Source of the DNA: Ichthyophthirius multifiliis
Lineage: Eukaryota; Ciliophora; Oligohymenophorea; Hymenostomatida
Reading direction: 5' to 3'
Assembly: GCF_000220395.1 (NCBI RefSeq)
Contig: NW_004086489.1
Span: 1 to 64,000 of the forward strand
DNA: 64,000 nt
Both the position numbers and the translations under genes were made by a program. Below the pieces are notes generated by a model. It was not told where the DNA came from and did no database searches. It was given only the letters and a program-made list of their open reading frames with translations. Shown piece after piece: positions 26,483 to 42,570 of this stretch (positions are counted from its first letter, which is position 1; each line of letters starts with the position of its first letter).

Positions 26483-26717
26483 TATAAACTAAAAGATTTA
26501 ATATATATATATATATATTCTTATATATATTATATTCGAAATAAATATTATACTATTAAATTTCTTATTTATGATTTACTTTTTTTATTTATATAACAAA
26601 AAAAAAAACATTAAAAAAAAAAAATATAAAAAATCAAAGAAATAGTTTTTCTAAATTAAGAGAAAAATATTTGAATTTTTCCTTTAGGTAATGTTATTTA
26701 TTTCAAATAAATATTGC

Positions 26718-28647
<1,930 letters not shown>

Positions 28648-29612
28648 ATATTATTATTTTACTTTTATTATATTTTTTTTTTTATTATTATTATTATTTT
28701 TTTATTTCTAATTTTATTTGTTTTTTGTTTATGTTTTTTTTTATTTTTATTTATTTTTGTTTTTAATTAAATTTTTTTTTTTTTTTCTTGTTATTTTTAT
28801 TTGAAATTTTGTAAGATTTTTTAAAAAAAAGAAAAAAAATTCTTTTTGTTTTTTTTAAACAAAATAATTTATAATTAAAAAAATAAATACTTATTTTATT
28901 ATTCGAATAAATAAAAAAATATTGTTTAAAATATAAAAAAAAAAATTTAAAAAATATATTTTAATTTATTTATAATTTATACATAAATAGAATATGCATA
29001 TTTATTCAATATATTATAATTATAATATATTAATAAAATACATTAAAATTTCAATTATTTTCATTTTGATTTTATTATAAACAATTTAACTAATGATAAT
29101 TTCATTTGTTTTATTATTATTAAAACTATTAATTATTATAAATTTAAATTTAATTTAAAAATGTAATATTATTTTAAAACTCAAATATTATTTAATAGAT
29201 GTAATCTGAAAAATTGAATAAATTTAAATTTTCAAATTTATAAATTCTAAATTTTCTATTATTATTTTGTTTAATAAAGTTTTTTTTAAAAAATCTCATA
29301 TTAAATTAGAAATATTTATAAATATAAATAAAAATTTATAAATGTCTTTTAATTCAAAATATATTAAATAATTTATAAAAGTTTTTTTTATATTATTAAT
29401 AAATTTTGAAAATTTATTTTTACTTAATATAGTATATATTATATTAAATGCAAATAAAATAAGGATGTAAATTTGCAAAAATTTTAATTAAAACATAAAT
29501 ATTTACATATGTTCTTAAATAATATTAAAAAAAAATTATTTATTAATTAAATAATAAATAATTAAAAAATAAAATAAAATATGAATAAAAAAATATATAT
29601 TAATATAAATAT

Positions 29613-29660
<48 letters not shown>

Positions 29661-30430
29661 TATAGATTTCTAAGTTTATTAAAATAAATTATACACAATT
29701 GTTTTAACTTATATTTTTTTTATTATTATTATTTTTAAAAATTTATAAAAATATTTTTTTTTAATTATTTTTTAAATATAAATTTTTTATAACTTATTAT
29801 TTCCTATCTTATTTATTATAATATTATATAGAATGTTTTTAGTTTATAATTTTTTTTTTTTTTTAATAAACTGATTAAGTTTAATTATTTCTAATTATTT
29901 AATATTTTATAAATGTTTAGAATATATGTAAGTATTATTTTTAAAATCTACTTATTAATTTTTTTTTTTTTTATTCTGAAAATAATTATATATTTTTTAT
30001 TGAGTGAAAACATTAAATTACAATATAAAAATATGTATATATCCTATATTTCTAATAGAATTTATTTTTCGAAAAAGATTAATATTTAATTGATTTAATA
30101 TTTTTTTAATTGCTAAATTATAAATATATATATTTTAAAATAAATATATAAATACATATTCATTTATTTAATAAATAATTAAACATACTAACAAAATATA
30201 TTATTTTCTACTCTAAAGTAAATATTATTTATATTTTTGATTAATGGAGATTATAACTTAAATAATTTTTATACATTAAATAAAATATTTTTATAAAAAT
30301 TCCTATTTTGATTAATATTTTAACTTTAAGAACTTACTTAGAGTTAAATTTTTTATTTATTTATTTTTAATATATTAAATTTATTTTTATTTTTTTGATA
30401 CAAAAAAAATATATAATATCAAATTTTTTA
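28648..30430. other. Intergenic A/T sea upstream of ATP1
   Basis: 1.8 kb with a (TA)n tract near 29610-29656 and long T runs just upstream of ATP1. Open frames (for example near 29300-29480) are short and of random composition. No gene is supported. Confidence 0.55.
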
Positions 30431-30982
30431 TCATTATTATTTATTTTATTCGAATAACTATCTAAATATAGAATTATCATAAAAATTATATCTTTCAATA
30501 ATTAAATTAGCTTGTCTATAAAAGCTTGGTTCGAAAAAAAAATGACTTACAGCTGATGCAAAAAAGGAAGGAAATACTAAATATTTAAATAAAACATTAT
30601 AAACTGAAAATTTGTATGTAATTGCCATTGGAATATTAAACTTATATATATAATTTGAAAGTGCATATATAGATACTAATGAAATAAATCTAGTGTATCC
30701 AAATCTTTCCCTTAATTATAATTATAAGTCATCAAATTCTTTTACATCTTTTTCATTAATAATATGTTTTGTTTATGAATGATTTGAAAAATAAAAAAAG
30801 ATAAAATTTTATCTTTATTAATAAAATCTTCAAATGTTGCATCATTTTTAAATTTTAATTTTTCAGCCTAAACTTGCTTTAATAATATTTATTATTTTTG
30901 GTTTTTTTTTATTTTTTACTTTAAATCCTAAAGGAGTATTTTATTAATCTGTTTAAATTTATTAAATTTATAATTAACTCAT
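30431..30982 (-). CDS. Small two-helix membrane protein, unknown; upstream half of a tandem pair
   Basis: Exon 1 is Q-rich (MSQLQIQQIQTDQQNTPLGF). A 44-nt intron (30877-30920) is followed by QVQAEKLKFKNDATFEDFIN. After a frame break at a 7-A/T run (30793-30799) the product reads YFSNHSQTKHIINEKDVKEF, then RERFGYTRFISLVSIYALSN. A second hydrophobic stretch follows (YLVFPSFFASAVSHFFFEP), and the C-terminus is IERYNFYDNS with NKQQ before TGA. About 170 residues with two likely membrane helices. A degraded copy lies immediately upstream on the same strand (31341-31756). I do not recognise the family; a mitochondrial or ER membrane protein is possible but not shown. Confidence 0.6.
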
Positions 30983-30983
30983 T

Positions 30984-31030
<47 letters not shown>

Positions 31031-31340
31031 TATATATATATAATTTATATTAATATTATTTTAATTGATTTTTTTTTATTCAAATATTTGTAAAATATAT
31101 TATATATGTTTTTTTTATTTATATTATTAATAAAAATTTTATTTATTATTATTTTATTTTAATATAATTATTGATATTGTTTTTTTCTTAAATGGATATA
31201 TTATTTAAATTTATTTATTAATATATTATTTACAATAAATAATTTTAATTTATTTAATATTTTTTTGTTTTAGATTAAAAATAAAATTTAAATTAATTAA
31301 TTTTATATTTTTGTTAAAAGATATTATTTTTTATTTTTTT

Positions 31341-31756
31341 TCATTATTATTTATTTTTTTCTAATAACTATATATATATATATGATTGTCGTATTAATTA
31401 TATTTATGAATAATCGGATATTTATTTGATCTAATGTTTTATTCATAAAATAAAATACTTCATTATTATCTTATTTTATTTTACAAGTCAAAAAAAAAAA
31501 ATATATTTGATTTTATATCTTTTAATTAGAAAGTATTTTTTATATAATGATGATTTGAAAAATAATAAAAAGCTATACTTTATTTTTTTTCAATAAATCT
31601 CTAAATTTAGCATCTTTTGGAAATTTCGTTTATTGAACCTTAGTTGACTTTTTATTTTTATAATGATTTATTTTTATAAATTTTTACAAGTAATCCTTAG
31701 ATTGTTTAAGGTTAATTTAATTAATCTATTATATCTTATTATAAATCTTAACTCAT
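31341..31756 (-). pseudogene. Decayed tandem copy of the small membrane protein gene
   Basis: It has the same architecture as the 30431-30982 gene: MSQDLQQDII start, a phase-0 intron at the same place (31639-31687), then KFPKDAKFRDLLKKNKVQLF aligning with KFKNDATFEDFINKDKILSF. After the same frame break, YYFSNHH matches YFSNHS. The membrane helices are missing, an in-frame TGA follows about 30 codons later, yet the tail still ends NKQQ then TGA like the intact copy. Deletion of the middle and loss of frame indicate a pseudogene. Confidence 0.6.
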
Positions 31757-32514
31757 AAATTTCTGATCAAAAAAAAAATATATAAATATATTTTATTTAA
31801 ATATAATAAATTAAAATATATATTATGTTGTTTTTATTTTTTAATTAATATATTATAAAATATTATATTTTATCTTTTTTTTTTATAAAAAATATAATAA
31901 ATATAAATAAAATCCATAAATAAATTATCATATAAGTATTGTTTTTAACTAAGAAAAAAATTAAAAAATATATATAAATGTATTTAAATATATAATAAAA
32001 AGTTAATATAAATGAAAATATATAAAATAAAATAAGAAAAATGTTAAATAAGTATTTTAAAAATAATAATATAAAAGAAAGAAATATAAATATTTCTAAT
32101 AATTAACTAATTATATAAAATGGAATATAAATGATATAAAAATATTAGATTAATCTATATATATATAATTAGATATATATATATATATAATTATTTAATT
32201 TTAAATATATCTATTATTTATATAATAATATAAAATTATTATAAATGTTATCAAAAATATTTATTATAATTTTTCATAATTTTAATTTTTTGTGTTTATA
32301 TATAATTATACTTTTTTTTATAACTAAATAAAATATATTTTTTTTATATTTTTAATAATTGCTTGCCCAACATATTAATAAAATTATTGAAATATAAATA
32401 TTAAATATGTTAAAAAACATTTCAAGTTTAAAATATATATTTAATTTATATATATTAAAAATGAAATATATATTATTATTTTATTAATAAGAATTTTTTT
32501 TTCTCAAATATTTC
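31757..32514. other. Intergenic A/T-rich DNA
   Basis: About 0.75 kb between the decayed tandem copy and the large WD40 gene. No coding signal or repeat beyond short TA tracts near 32155-32190. Confidence 0.5.
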
Positions 32515-35500
32515 TCAAATATTCTAAAAATTGTTATCTTTTATGAATTTTTATTTTCTTAATTTTTTTGTTTTTGTTTTTGTTTTGATTAAACAAGTTT
32601 TCTTTGTAAATTTTACATAATGTTTTTAAAACATTTTTTTCTTTTTTTATAATAAGCATTCATTTTTTAAATTATAGCTTATGTTTTATGTAGAATTCTA
32701 TATTTTTTCTTTACTTAAAGATTATACACTTTTTGGAAAATAATATAAATTTTAATTTAAATCTTGTTTTTTGAATAATATTTATTTAGCTTAATGACCT
32801 GTTATATTATTTATATTACGCACATTATATAATTCTTATGAAAGGAGTTATTTTTAATAAGCATAATCCATAAATTCTTTTTTTCTGTTTTTGAATTAGA
32901 TATATTTAATTTAAATTCATTATTTTTTTATAATTTATTTAATTTTATAAACTTTTAACCATAATTAATTTTTTAATGCTATGAATATAAAGAAAATTTT
33001 TTTTTAGTTAATTATTATTCGGTATTTTGTCTCTATGAATTTAATTATTTTTATAAAGAAAAAGAACTTTATAAATTCTCATTTTATTAAATTGATGTTA
33101 AAAATATGTTTTAATTTTCATTTCTATTTATATATAATGATTTTACATTAAAATAATTTTTTTTACTCAATAGTTTATTATTTTTTCTTTAAACTTTAAT
33201 CAAGCTTTCTTTCTAAAATTTAAACATTTAAATTAAAATCTTTCTATTAATGAAATTTATCCGAAAAAATTTATCTATAATTAGGATTTAAAAAATTAAT
33301 TACATCTTAATGTCTTTTAAAAATTTCTTTTGATTAATTAGTATTTGAATAATCTTTAAAACAATATATATATAAATATATAATTTATAATTTATTCTTA
33401 TACATTTATTATTTATATTATCATCTTTTTTTTCATTTTTTCTTTTTGTTTCTAATTATTCTTTTAACGATATTCCATATAATTCATTTTAATATAAATG
33501 TTTTATTTTTTCATATTAAAGATCTTTAGATGAAAATATGTCTTTCATTAGCAAAATATCTTTATTTTTATTAAATTCTTCATTTTTCTCTTTATTACAA
33601 TCATTTTATTAGTTTTAAAAAGTTTAAAATTAAAATTAAAATTTCTTTTTATCATTGAAGCACATTTAATTTTCATATTAATCTATAAGAGATAAGGTAG
33701 TTTTAATTGCATAAAAAAACTTATTTTTGATATATCTGGTATTCATTTATTTGAAAATTCCATAAAATTGGTAAATCATGTTATATAGAAAATTATGCTA
33801 ATAATTAAATTTTATTATCATAATTCCAAATTTTAATAAAAGAATCAAAACTACATGATACAAAAACATTATCCTTTAATAATTTTTTTTTAAAAATATA
33901 TTAAAAAATGTATTATATATTATAAAAGAATTGTATAATATATTTATATATATAAATAAAATACTTAAATCTAATCTAATTAACAAATATTTAATTTATG
34001 TGCTTAAACAAAATCTATTAAATACTCTGAAAGTTCTAAATTAGAATTATTTTATTATTTATTTAATTATTTTATTTTAATAATTGAAGATTATAATTTT
34101 GCAATAACTTCATTTTTTTATATATTTTAATTAATTTTTAGAATATTAATAATATTAGTTTTTTTTTGTTAAAATTCCTTAATTTTTTCATTTTTAAACA
34201 TTTTAATGTTAAATTATCTAAAAGAGTTTTAATTGTATTTCTTTTAAGTATATTTATCCTTATAAATAATTCCTTTTTATTTAAATATATTTTATATATC
34301 ATATTTTAAAATTTTTCCGTTTTTTAAACCCACAAAAAGGTTAGTTTATAAAGGAATTTTATTCGATTTTTTTTCGAAAATTTAATCTATTAAGAAACAG
34401 GAAGGATTTTAGCTTATTTGATGCTCTTCTGAATTATTTTAATCTAACTTTATATTTTCTTCGAATTTATGGGTGTCTGCATATGTAGATATTGGCTTTT
34501 ATTTTTCTAAATTATATTAAAAAGCAGTAATCTATGCAAGTTTAGATTGTTTTTATTAAATTTATTGAAATTCCTAATTTTTTTATATATTTTTTTTTAT
34601 ATTTTAAATTACTTATTTTTTTACTAAAAAAAAGTTATTTTTTTCTTGTTCTTAAAAAAACGAAGCTTTTTAAAGATCAATTTATGCAATAATAAAAATT
34701 TCAATAATTTCATTATTATTCTCATTATTTTTTATTTAAAAGTTATAAAAATATATAAATCCGTTTGTAGTACCCACTAAAACAATAGAAAATCCATCTA
34801 AAACCTATATAATAGAAGGAGTTCCATTTTTTATTTATAAACTTGAAATTATTCTAGCATATTCATAATTCCAAAACATCAAATAAGAATCATTAGAGCA
34901 AGAAATAATCAAATTATGGTACTAAGAGACTTATAATAGGCTTATTTCTTTCCCCTAGTGTGCATTTTAAATATAACTTTCTCTTATAAGGGTTATCTTT
35001 TTTTCTTTTTCGAATATTATTCTATGTATTATTATACAAGAGTCAGCACTAGAAGTAATTATTTAAGAATTTTCTTTATCATATTTTATAGATGTGATAG
35101 CTTATTTATGGATTTATGATTAAAAATAATTTTCATTTGTTTGTAAAGAAAAAACTTTTATAAATCCTTTTGTATTGCATATAATTATTATATCAGGATT
35201 TTCTAAAATTTAATAACAGGAAATAATTACTTCCTTTTTTTATTTTTATTTTGAATATTATATTTTTATAAAAATGTAATAACTTAGTTTTCATTTATTC
35301 CTTAAATTATCTTAATAATTTAACCATTAGAAGCCTAAATAATTCTCAAATCTAACTTAGTAGTAATTATAAAAGTATTATTTACAAAGTTCAAGGAACA
35401 TCCGAGAGGAAAGTTTAATTATTGTATTTACTAGTTTTTTTCTAAAAAATCAATACTATTAATTCTAGAATTTATAAAAAAACTTTTCTGAATTCGAATG

Positions 35501-36108
35501 AATATAAAATATTTGCTTTTTAGATTCTATTTATATTGTTTATATACATTAAATAAACATAATATCCCAAAGTTTTATTATTTAATTTATATCAGAACTT
35601 ATTATCATACTTGTATTTTCTATACATGTAAAAGTTGAAATAGGATATTTATGTCCTTTTGATATAAATATATATTTATATAATATATATATTTATAAAA
35701 TACCATTTAAATTTCCTTTATAATTAATTTCTTAATTTTTATTATCATATTAATATAACGATATTATATTTTCATTTCCACTTAAAATAATTGTTTGAAA
35801 TAATTTAAAATATTGTATATTATTTATTTAATTATGAAATGTTATAATATACTATTTATATTTATATAAATTAATATATTTAATTTATTTTAATTTAATA
35901 TTTATAATTATCTTTATCATAAAATTTACTTTCGATAATATTTTTTTATCAAAAAAATCCCATACTGAAATAATATTTTTTTATGATGCAATTAAAACTA
36001 TTTAATATTCTTAGATTTCTATTAAATCTATAATACCATTTATAAAAAGTTCATTTATTATATTATTTTCAACTTCTTCTTTTTCTATATTCCATATTCT
36101 TAAAATTC

Positions 36109-36168
<60 letters not shown>

Positions 36169-37327
36169 ATTTATAAATTTATTTATTTATTTATAAATTT
36201 TAAATAAAACAATACATATTTCCTGTAGTTATCCATTTATTAATACACTAAATGTACCATATTTTTTTTTATTCTTCTTCTATATATTGATTTATTTGAA
36301 AACTTTTCTAATATTAATAATTATCTAAAAAATCCCAAAAAAAAAGAAATCCATCTTTATATATCGATCCTAATCTTTTCTAACTATCAGAAAAAAAAAA
36401 ATCTTAACAATTTTAAAAACTTTAGTATAATATTTAAAATATATTTTAAAATAATTGAATTTATATAATTTTAATAAATATTATACCTGTTTTAATAATA
36501 ATTTGATTTAATTTAATATTCGAAAATACATTTTTCATTGTATATGTAAAAATTACTAGAATTTTAATCTAAAATAATAATTTTTCTTATTTCTTAAGAA
36601 TAAATACTTTTTTAAATAAGTTTATATTTATTGTATTAAAAATCAATATATATACTATCCTATATAATATAATGATATATAGATATATATAAATATATAT
36701 ATATATATATTTATATTTATATTATTATTTTTATTAATATTAATATAAATATTTAATAATATTTATTAGAACTTTATTTAATTTTTTTATTGTATTGTTT
36801 TCATATTTATAAATAATGGGAATATTCATATCAATATCTCTAACAATTCTTTATTTATTCGATAATCCAAACATTTTTGCTAACGGAATTTGTTTTTTCG
36901 GAATTTTAACATCATCATTTTATTAAAAATCTTCATTTAATGGATGATTACATACTATAAATAATGTTATATCTTGAAATTATACAAACTAACTAGGTTT
37001 ATTTTTTTAAAAAAATGCAATTTTTTAATAAAATTCTATTAATTAAATTATTAAATATATATTTTCTATTAAATTTATTTAAATGTTTTTTATAAAAACA
37101 TAAATAAAATCTATTATTGTGATTTCTGTATATTAAGAAAATTCTTTTTCAAATAAAATTAATTCGTTTTATATATAAGATCTTATAAATTCTTGATTAT
37201 ATTTTTCCTTTAAATCTTTACTTTTTTAAAATAAACTTTAAATTAATTTTTCATATTTATTATCTTATATTAATAATTCTAAATTATTTCTTGTTTTTTC
37301 ATTTTCATTTAAAATATTTGTATTCAT
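32515..37327 (-). CDS. Large WD40-repeat protein with coiled/charged C-terminus, function unknown
   Basis: The start MNTNILNENEKTRNNLELLI leads into a helical N-terminal domain (EKYNQEFIRSYIQNELILFE; FGLSNKQRIVRDIDM). A long series of beta-propeller blades follows: FFWDFLDNYQYQKSF, RGILRIWNIEKEEVE, VLIASQKNIISVWDFFDKK, GHKYPISTFTCIENTSMIIS, NQIIKLWDI and, near 33800, DNVFVSCSFDSFIKIWNYDN. The last roughly 400 residues are charged and helical (NVQILERKLDQSL). It ends QNI then TGA. Several introns are TA-rich (for example about 36110-36165). The frame breaks once at a 7-T run (32878-32884), where one more base would rejoin the frames. About 1400 residues. Large WD40 proteins of this build are often axonemal in ciliates, but no specific orthologue is assigned. 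Confidence 0.7.
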
Positions 37328-37505
37328 AAAAAAAAAAATATATAATGTTTTTCAAAAAAATAAAAATATATAATATCAACAAATAAAAAAATTTAAATCA
37401 TAAAAAAAACTTAAAATATTTTTTAAAAAACAAAAAATTAAAAAAACAAAAAACAAAATTAAATATAAAAATAAAAAAGTATAAAAAAAACTAAAAAATA
37501 AAAAA

Positions 37506-38254
37506 ATGTCTAAAAAAATTAAAAAGTATAAGAAAATCCTTCGAAAGAAGAATAAGAAGAATAGTAAGAAAAAGAAGTATAAGATCAAGATGATTTCCTT
37601 ACTAAAGACGATATAAAAGATAAACGAAAAGTAATAGTTATATTAGAAAAATGTCCATTAGAAACAGCCAAAATAGGGGGCGATATTGTCCTTTTAAATT
37701 CCGATGATCATAAAAACTATATATCAAGAAAATTAAAAAGGGATTTTTCTACATATAGACCTGATATTATACATCATTCATTGCTTTCTATGTTGGATTC
37801 ACCTTTAAATAAAGCTGGGTTTTTGTAAGTTTATATACATACAGAGTCTAATGTTTTGATTGAAATTTCACCCAATATTAAAATTCCAAGAACATATAAA
37901 AGATTTGCGGCTTTATTTGCTTAGTTATTATCAAAACTTAAAATTAGGGCAATTTAGAGTAGTGAAACTTTACTTAAAGTTATTAAAAATCCAATTACAG
38001 TACATTTACCCAATAATGCGCCTAAAATAGGACTTTCAGTAAAAGGAAGGTTGGTTGATTTTAAAGAATTTATTTCGAAATTACCAAATAATTAACCAGC
38101 AGTTTTTATTGTAGGAGGAGTTAGTAAAGGGGATCCGGCTATGGAAGTTGATTATACAGATGATAATATCTGTATTTCGAAATATGGACTTTCGGCAGGA
38201 TATTGCTTATCGAGAATGATGAATTCTTATGAATAGTTATGGGGAATCAATTGA
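37506..38254 (+). CDS. EMG1: EMG1/NEP1 rRNA small-subunit pseudouridine N1-methyltransferase
   Basis: A SPOUT methyltransferase that methylates pseudouridine in 18S rRNA and assists 40S assembly in the nucleolus. The core is KVIVILEKCPLETAKIGGD, then RPDIIHHSLLSMLDSPLNKA, then LQVYIHTESNVLIEISPNIK, IPRTYKRFAALFAQLLSKLK and LLKVIKNPITVHLP. The cofactor knot follows: PAVFIVGGVSKGDPAMEVDY, then ISKYGLSAGYCLSRMMNSYE, ending QLWGIN and TGA. A short acidic Q/E-rich N-terminus precedes the core. The ATG at 37506 is joined to the core frame only if the 7-A run at 37512-37518 has one more A; otherwise the core frame has no upstream Met. No introns. Length (about 250 residues) is normal. Confidence 0.93.
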
Positions 38255-39360
38255 TAATTTTATTTTATTATTGTAAAAAAAAAAAATTATATTTATGTGT
38301 GTGTATTTTTTTAATTTTTATTAATTAATTTTTTTTTATTTATATATTTTATTTGAGAGTATGTTTTTTTATTAATAATTTTTTAAATTTTAATATTTTT
38401 TATATATTTTGATATATTCAAATAATTATTATATATTATAATTTTAAATTGGAATTTTTATTAAAAAAATATATAATAAAAATTATTAAATATATTATTA
38501 TATAAACAATAATTATATTTTTATTATTTAAATAATATTTTATTTTATTAAAAAAAAGTGAAAAATGTAGCTTTAAAATGTATTTATTTATAATACATAA
38601 ATATTTAATATATATTTTTTTAAAAAAATGAATATTAGAATTAAATTAATAAAAGTGAACTTATTTCATTAATATGTATAAACACAAAAAATATATAAAA
38701 TTAAATAAACTATTTTTAAAAATAAAAAAGAATAAAATAATGATTTTTAAAATAATGAGTTTAATTGTAAATTTAATAAAAACCAAAAAATATAAAAAGA
38801 AGAAAATATTAATATTATAAAAAAACGTTAAATGATTATTAATAAAAAATAAATGAATAGAAATAGTAAAAAATAAATAAATATAATATTAAATAAAAAA
38901 TATAGTAAAATTAACGACAATAAAATAATTTAATAAAATATAATAACAAAAAAGGTATAAAAAATATAAAATATACGTATAAATATAATTATATAAATAT
39001 AAATTACTTTTTAAGACTTTTTATATTTGTTTTATTTATTAATTGATGAAAGAATAGGAATGTCATAAAATTTAATAATGATTTAAAAAAAAATAATTAA
39101 AACAAAATAAAAAAAAGATGAAAAAAATGAAAACAATATAAAAATATAAAAATATAAAAAAAATTTAATTATTAATTTATATAAATATATATATAAATAT
39201 ATATTTATTATTTATTTATATATATTTATATATATGATTATAATTTAATATATTTTATTTCTATGTATACTATTTTATTCTCTTAATAATATATTTTATA
39301 TATTATTATATTAATTTTTTTATTAGAATAATATTTCTTATATATCCTGTTGTAATTAGA
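38255..39360. other. Intergenic A/T-rich DNA
   Basis: About 1.1 kb between two plus-strand genes, with TA-rich patches near 39180-39235. A first exon of the following coiled-coil gene could lie in its last 100 bp, because a GT..AG pair brackets about 39264-39325. Confidence 0.5.
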
Positions 39361-41180
39361 TAAATGAAAAAAGTTTAACATAGAATATCTATCAATCATA
39401 AATTCCTTAATCTAAAATTTTAGAGTAATAGTAATTTTTTTCAAAAACTTAATAGACAACTCCTGATAAATAAGTAAAAGAAAAATTTAGCTTAAATTAA
39501 AATGGAAATCTTTAGAAACATTTTTCTTTGAATTAATATTTTTAATAAAAGCCTTAATTAAGTGGCTAAAAATAAATTGACGAAACAAACAAAAGTTTAA
39601 ATAGATCTATATAGAAATTATAGGTAAAACATGAGATGTAATTAGAATTTTTCAAGGATTAATTAAAATAATTAGATAAAAAATTAATATCAAAGAAAAA
39701 CTATGAAAAATAAATAATATCTGTTTGTGAGATTTCTTAAATGAAAAAATTATTCTAATAAAAGAATCAAGAATAGAATTTATAAAGTAATATATAGATT
39801 TAAAAATTTAAGGAATAATTAAATAATTTTTAAGAAAAAAATCATGAAAAACCAGAAAATTAAAACTAAAAAAAGGAATTAATATAAAAATAGTAAATCA
39901 TTATTAGAAATTAACAATAAAAAATAAAAAATATGGAAGAAAATACAAAAAAATACTAAAATTATTTAATTAAATAAAAAGAATAAAATATTTAAATAGA
40001 AAAAATGTAAATTATAGAAAAAAAAATGGAGGAAGTTTAAAAAGAAAATGAAAGTTTAAAGAAAGAGATTTAAATTATGTAAAAAGAGGAAATTTTACTA
40101 TTTAATAATAAAGATTTGGAAGAAAAATAGATTTTTATTTTATAAAAATAAATTGAAGAATAAGATAAAATAATTAATAATTTCAAATAAGAAAACTAAC
40201 AAAAAATTTAAATTTTTTAATAAAAAATAGAAGAATTAGTTAATATAAACAATAAATAAGAATAAATAATAAAAAATAAACATTTAGAATAAGAAGATTT
40301 ATCAAACAAAATACTAGAATATGAAAAAAATGAAAATTAATAATAAGAAAATATATGTTTCTTATAAAAATAAATATAAAACCTTTTAAAAATAAAAGAA
40401 GAATAAGAAAAAATAATAAAAAATGCAAAAAATGAATATAAAAATATTTAAAAATTATAAAAATAAATCAAAGAAAATGAAAAAATACAAAAAAATTAAT
40501 AAAATGAAATCGAAAATTTATAAAATTAAAATGAAAAATATTAAAAAATTCTTAAAAATGAAAATGAAAAAATTCCCTTTTTATAAAAATAAAATGAAGA
40601 ATATGAAAAATTACTTCAAAATGAAAACCAAAAAATACACTAAATTTTACTTGAAAATCAAGAAAATATTAAAAAAATCTCCTTTTCATATGAACAGGAA
40701 ATAAACTAACTTAAAAAAAATCAATTTAATCAAGAAACACTTTCTTAATATGATATTTTGATAAATTAATTATCTTAAGCCAACACTTAGTATTTAAAAG
40801 ATATAGAATAATTAAATTAGGCACTTCATTAATAAAAATAATATATTTAAGGCTTACTTTAAGAAAATGAGAACCTAAAAATGTATAATTTGGAAATTAT
40901 TAATGTCATTAAGTAACTTTAAGATTAAAATATGTAATTATAAGAGTAAAAATATATTTAATAAGCCGATTGTTCGTTTAATTCTTTGAGTTTAATAGAA
41001 AAAAAGTCTTATTCGTGCAATAATTTAAGCAGTTTAAGTAAATCTAAAGAAGAAAAAGGTTAAATTTTTAAAGAAATAAAAAAATTTGGATTAATAAACT
41101 CTGAATTATAGTCTATAGAGAAAAGATATTAGTTTAAAAAACCATATAAAGACATTATTTATGATTAAATAAAATAATGA
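39361..41180 (+). CDS. Long coiled-coil protein, unknown
   Basis: An uninterrupted frame of about 600 codons rich in Glu, Lys, Gln, Asn and Ile. The head is polar (NIYQSQIPQSKILEQQQFFS). It is followed by nearly continuous heptads such as HEMQLEFFKDQLKQLDKKL, KMQIIEKKMEEVQKENESLK and LLQNENQKIHQILLENQENI. The tail is less helical (SFNSLSLIEKKSYSCNNL; KKFGLINSELQSIEKRYQFK) and ends YDQIKQ then TGA at 41178-41180. The start is uncertain: no Met lies in frame near the beginning, so a small upstream exon is likely. A Lys/Met-rich standard-code frame at 40423-40704 is a shadow of this gene. Ciliate coiled-coil proteins of this type are often cytoskeletal; no specific role is shown. Confidence 0.7.
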
Positions 41181-41253
41181 TATACTTATTATTATTATTT
41201 TATATATATAATTATTTATAATATTAATTTTTTTTTTTTTTTTTAATAAATAA

Positions 41254-41688
41254 ATGTCAAATTATTCAGAAGAAGATTTATATTCTTTTTTGAAAAATTA
41301 ATGTATCAATTCCATATAAATACACGAAAAATTAAGAACAGAAAATATTTAAAAATTAAATGAAAATATTTAGTTTTATAATACTAATAGGGATAAAAAT
41401 TAGGTTTTTCGGTAAAAAAATCTTTCTTAAATCGATTTAAATAAAAACAATTGCTCCTAAAATGATTATTAAGTGTAAAAATATTATTTAATGGAGGAAA
41501 AACAAATACTAGAAGGATAAAAAATAGAGGTTTAGGCTGATTTAAAAAGAAAAAAAAGATAAATAGAAGATTTTAATAAGGAATTTTAATAAACTTAATA
41601 AAATATTATTCAAATACAATAAAAACTACAAGAAAAAACTAAAGCAATTGAAATTTTGGAAGAACATATAGAAAAATTCAAATAATGA
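41254..41688 (+). CDS. Small coiled-coil protein, unknown
   Basis: A single-exon product of about 144 residues: MSNYSEEDLYSFLKNQCIN, then NIQKLNENIQFYNTNRDKNQ. The C-terminal half is a coiled coil: MEEKQILEGQKIEVQADLK, then RQIEDFNKEFQQTQQNIIQI and KAIEILEEHIEKFKQ, ending with TGA. It lies 73 bp after the preceding coiled-coil gene and 137 bp before the P-loop gene, all on the plus strand. The T-run just before the ATG is probably the promoter/UTR boundary. Confidence 0.65.
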
Positions 41689-41825
41689 AAAAAAAAAAAA
41701 ATAAATATAAAAATAAAATAAATATAAAAAAATTGAAAATTGAAAAAAAAAAAAAAAAAAACTTAAATTCTCTGTTGATACATATATTATATTTTTTTTT
41801 TAAAAAAAGAAAAATATATAAAAAA

Positions 41826-42533
41826 ATGCCAAATACTATTTCTACAAACATAGACTTAAGTTTTATCACAAAAATATTAGCGATAAGTTCAACAACAGCC
41901 ATCGCCTATTTTTTAACAAACAAGAAATTAAATCAAATCGACTAAACATAATCTTAATATAATATATTATTATAGACTTTAAAATAAAAAAAGCTACAAA
42001 ACAATCATTAAGCATAATCATAAATTGAAGAAAACCTAAATAAAATGATATCTCTTACAAATATAAAAATCGATAACGATGAAAGTAATATCTAAATAGA
42101 ATAAAAAGAAGAACATAAAATATTTAAAATATGCATCACAGGTGGTCCTTGTGCAGGGAAAACATCCTGTTTAGTCTTAGTCTCTGAAAAATTAAGAGAT
42201 GAAGGCTTTAATGTTTTTACAGTACCCGAAACTTCCACTATAATAGCTAATGGAGGAGGGATGATTTAAATGTAAACTTATGATGATTAGTAAAGTATTA
42301 ATTTTTAAAAAGCCCTTATGAGATCTTAAGTTTAATTAGAAGATACTTTCTATGGAATTGCTAAGCTATCTAAGTAAAAAGCCATTATTTTATGTGATAG
42401 GGGATTAATGGATGGTAGTGCTTATTTACCATTAAATTTATGGAATAATATGCTTAAATAAATGAATATTGATGAAGTATAAGTTAGAGATAGAAGGTAT
42501 ATATTTATATATTTATATATATATAAATAAATA

Positions 42534-42570
<37 letters not shown>

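Noticed and set aside
40423-40704. Lys/Met-rich small ORF
   Set aside because: It is an alternative frame of the long coiled-coil gene, whose own frame has better composition and continues for 600 codons.
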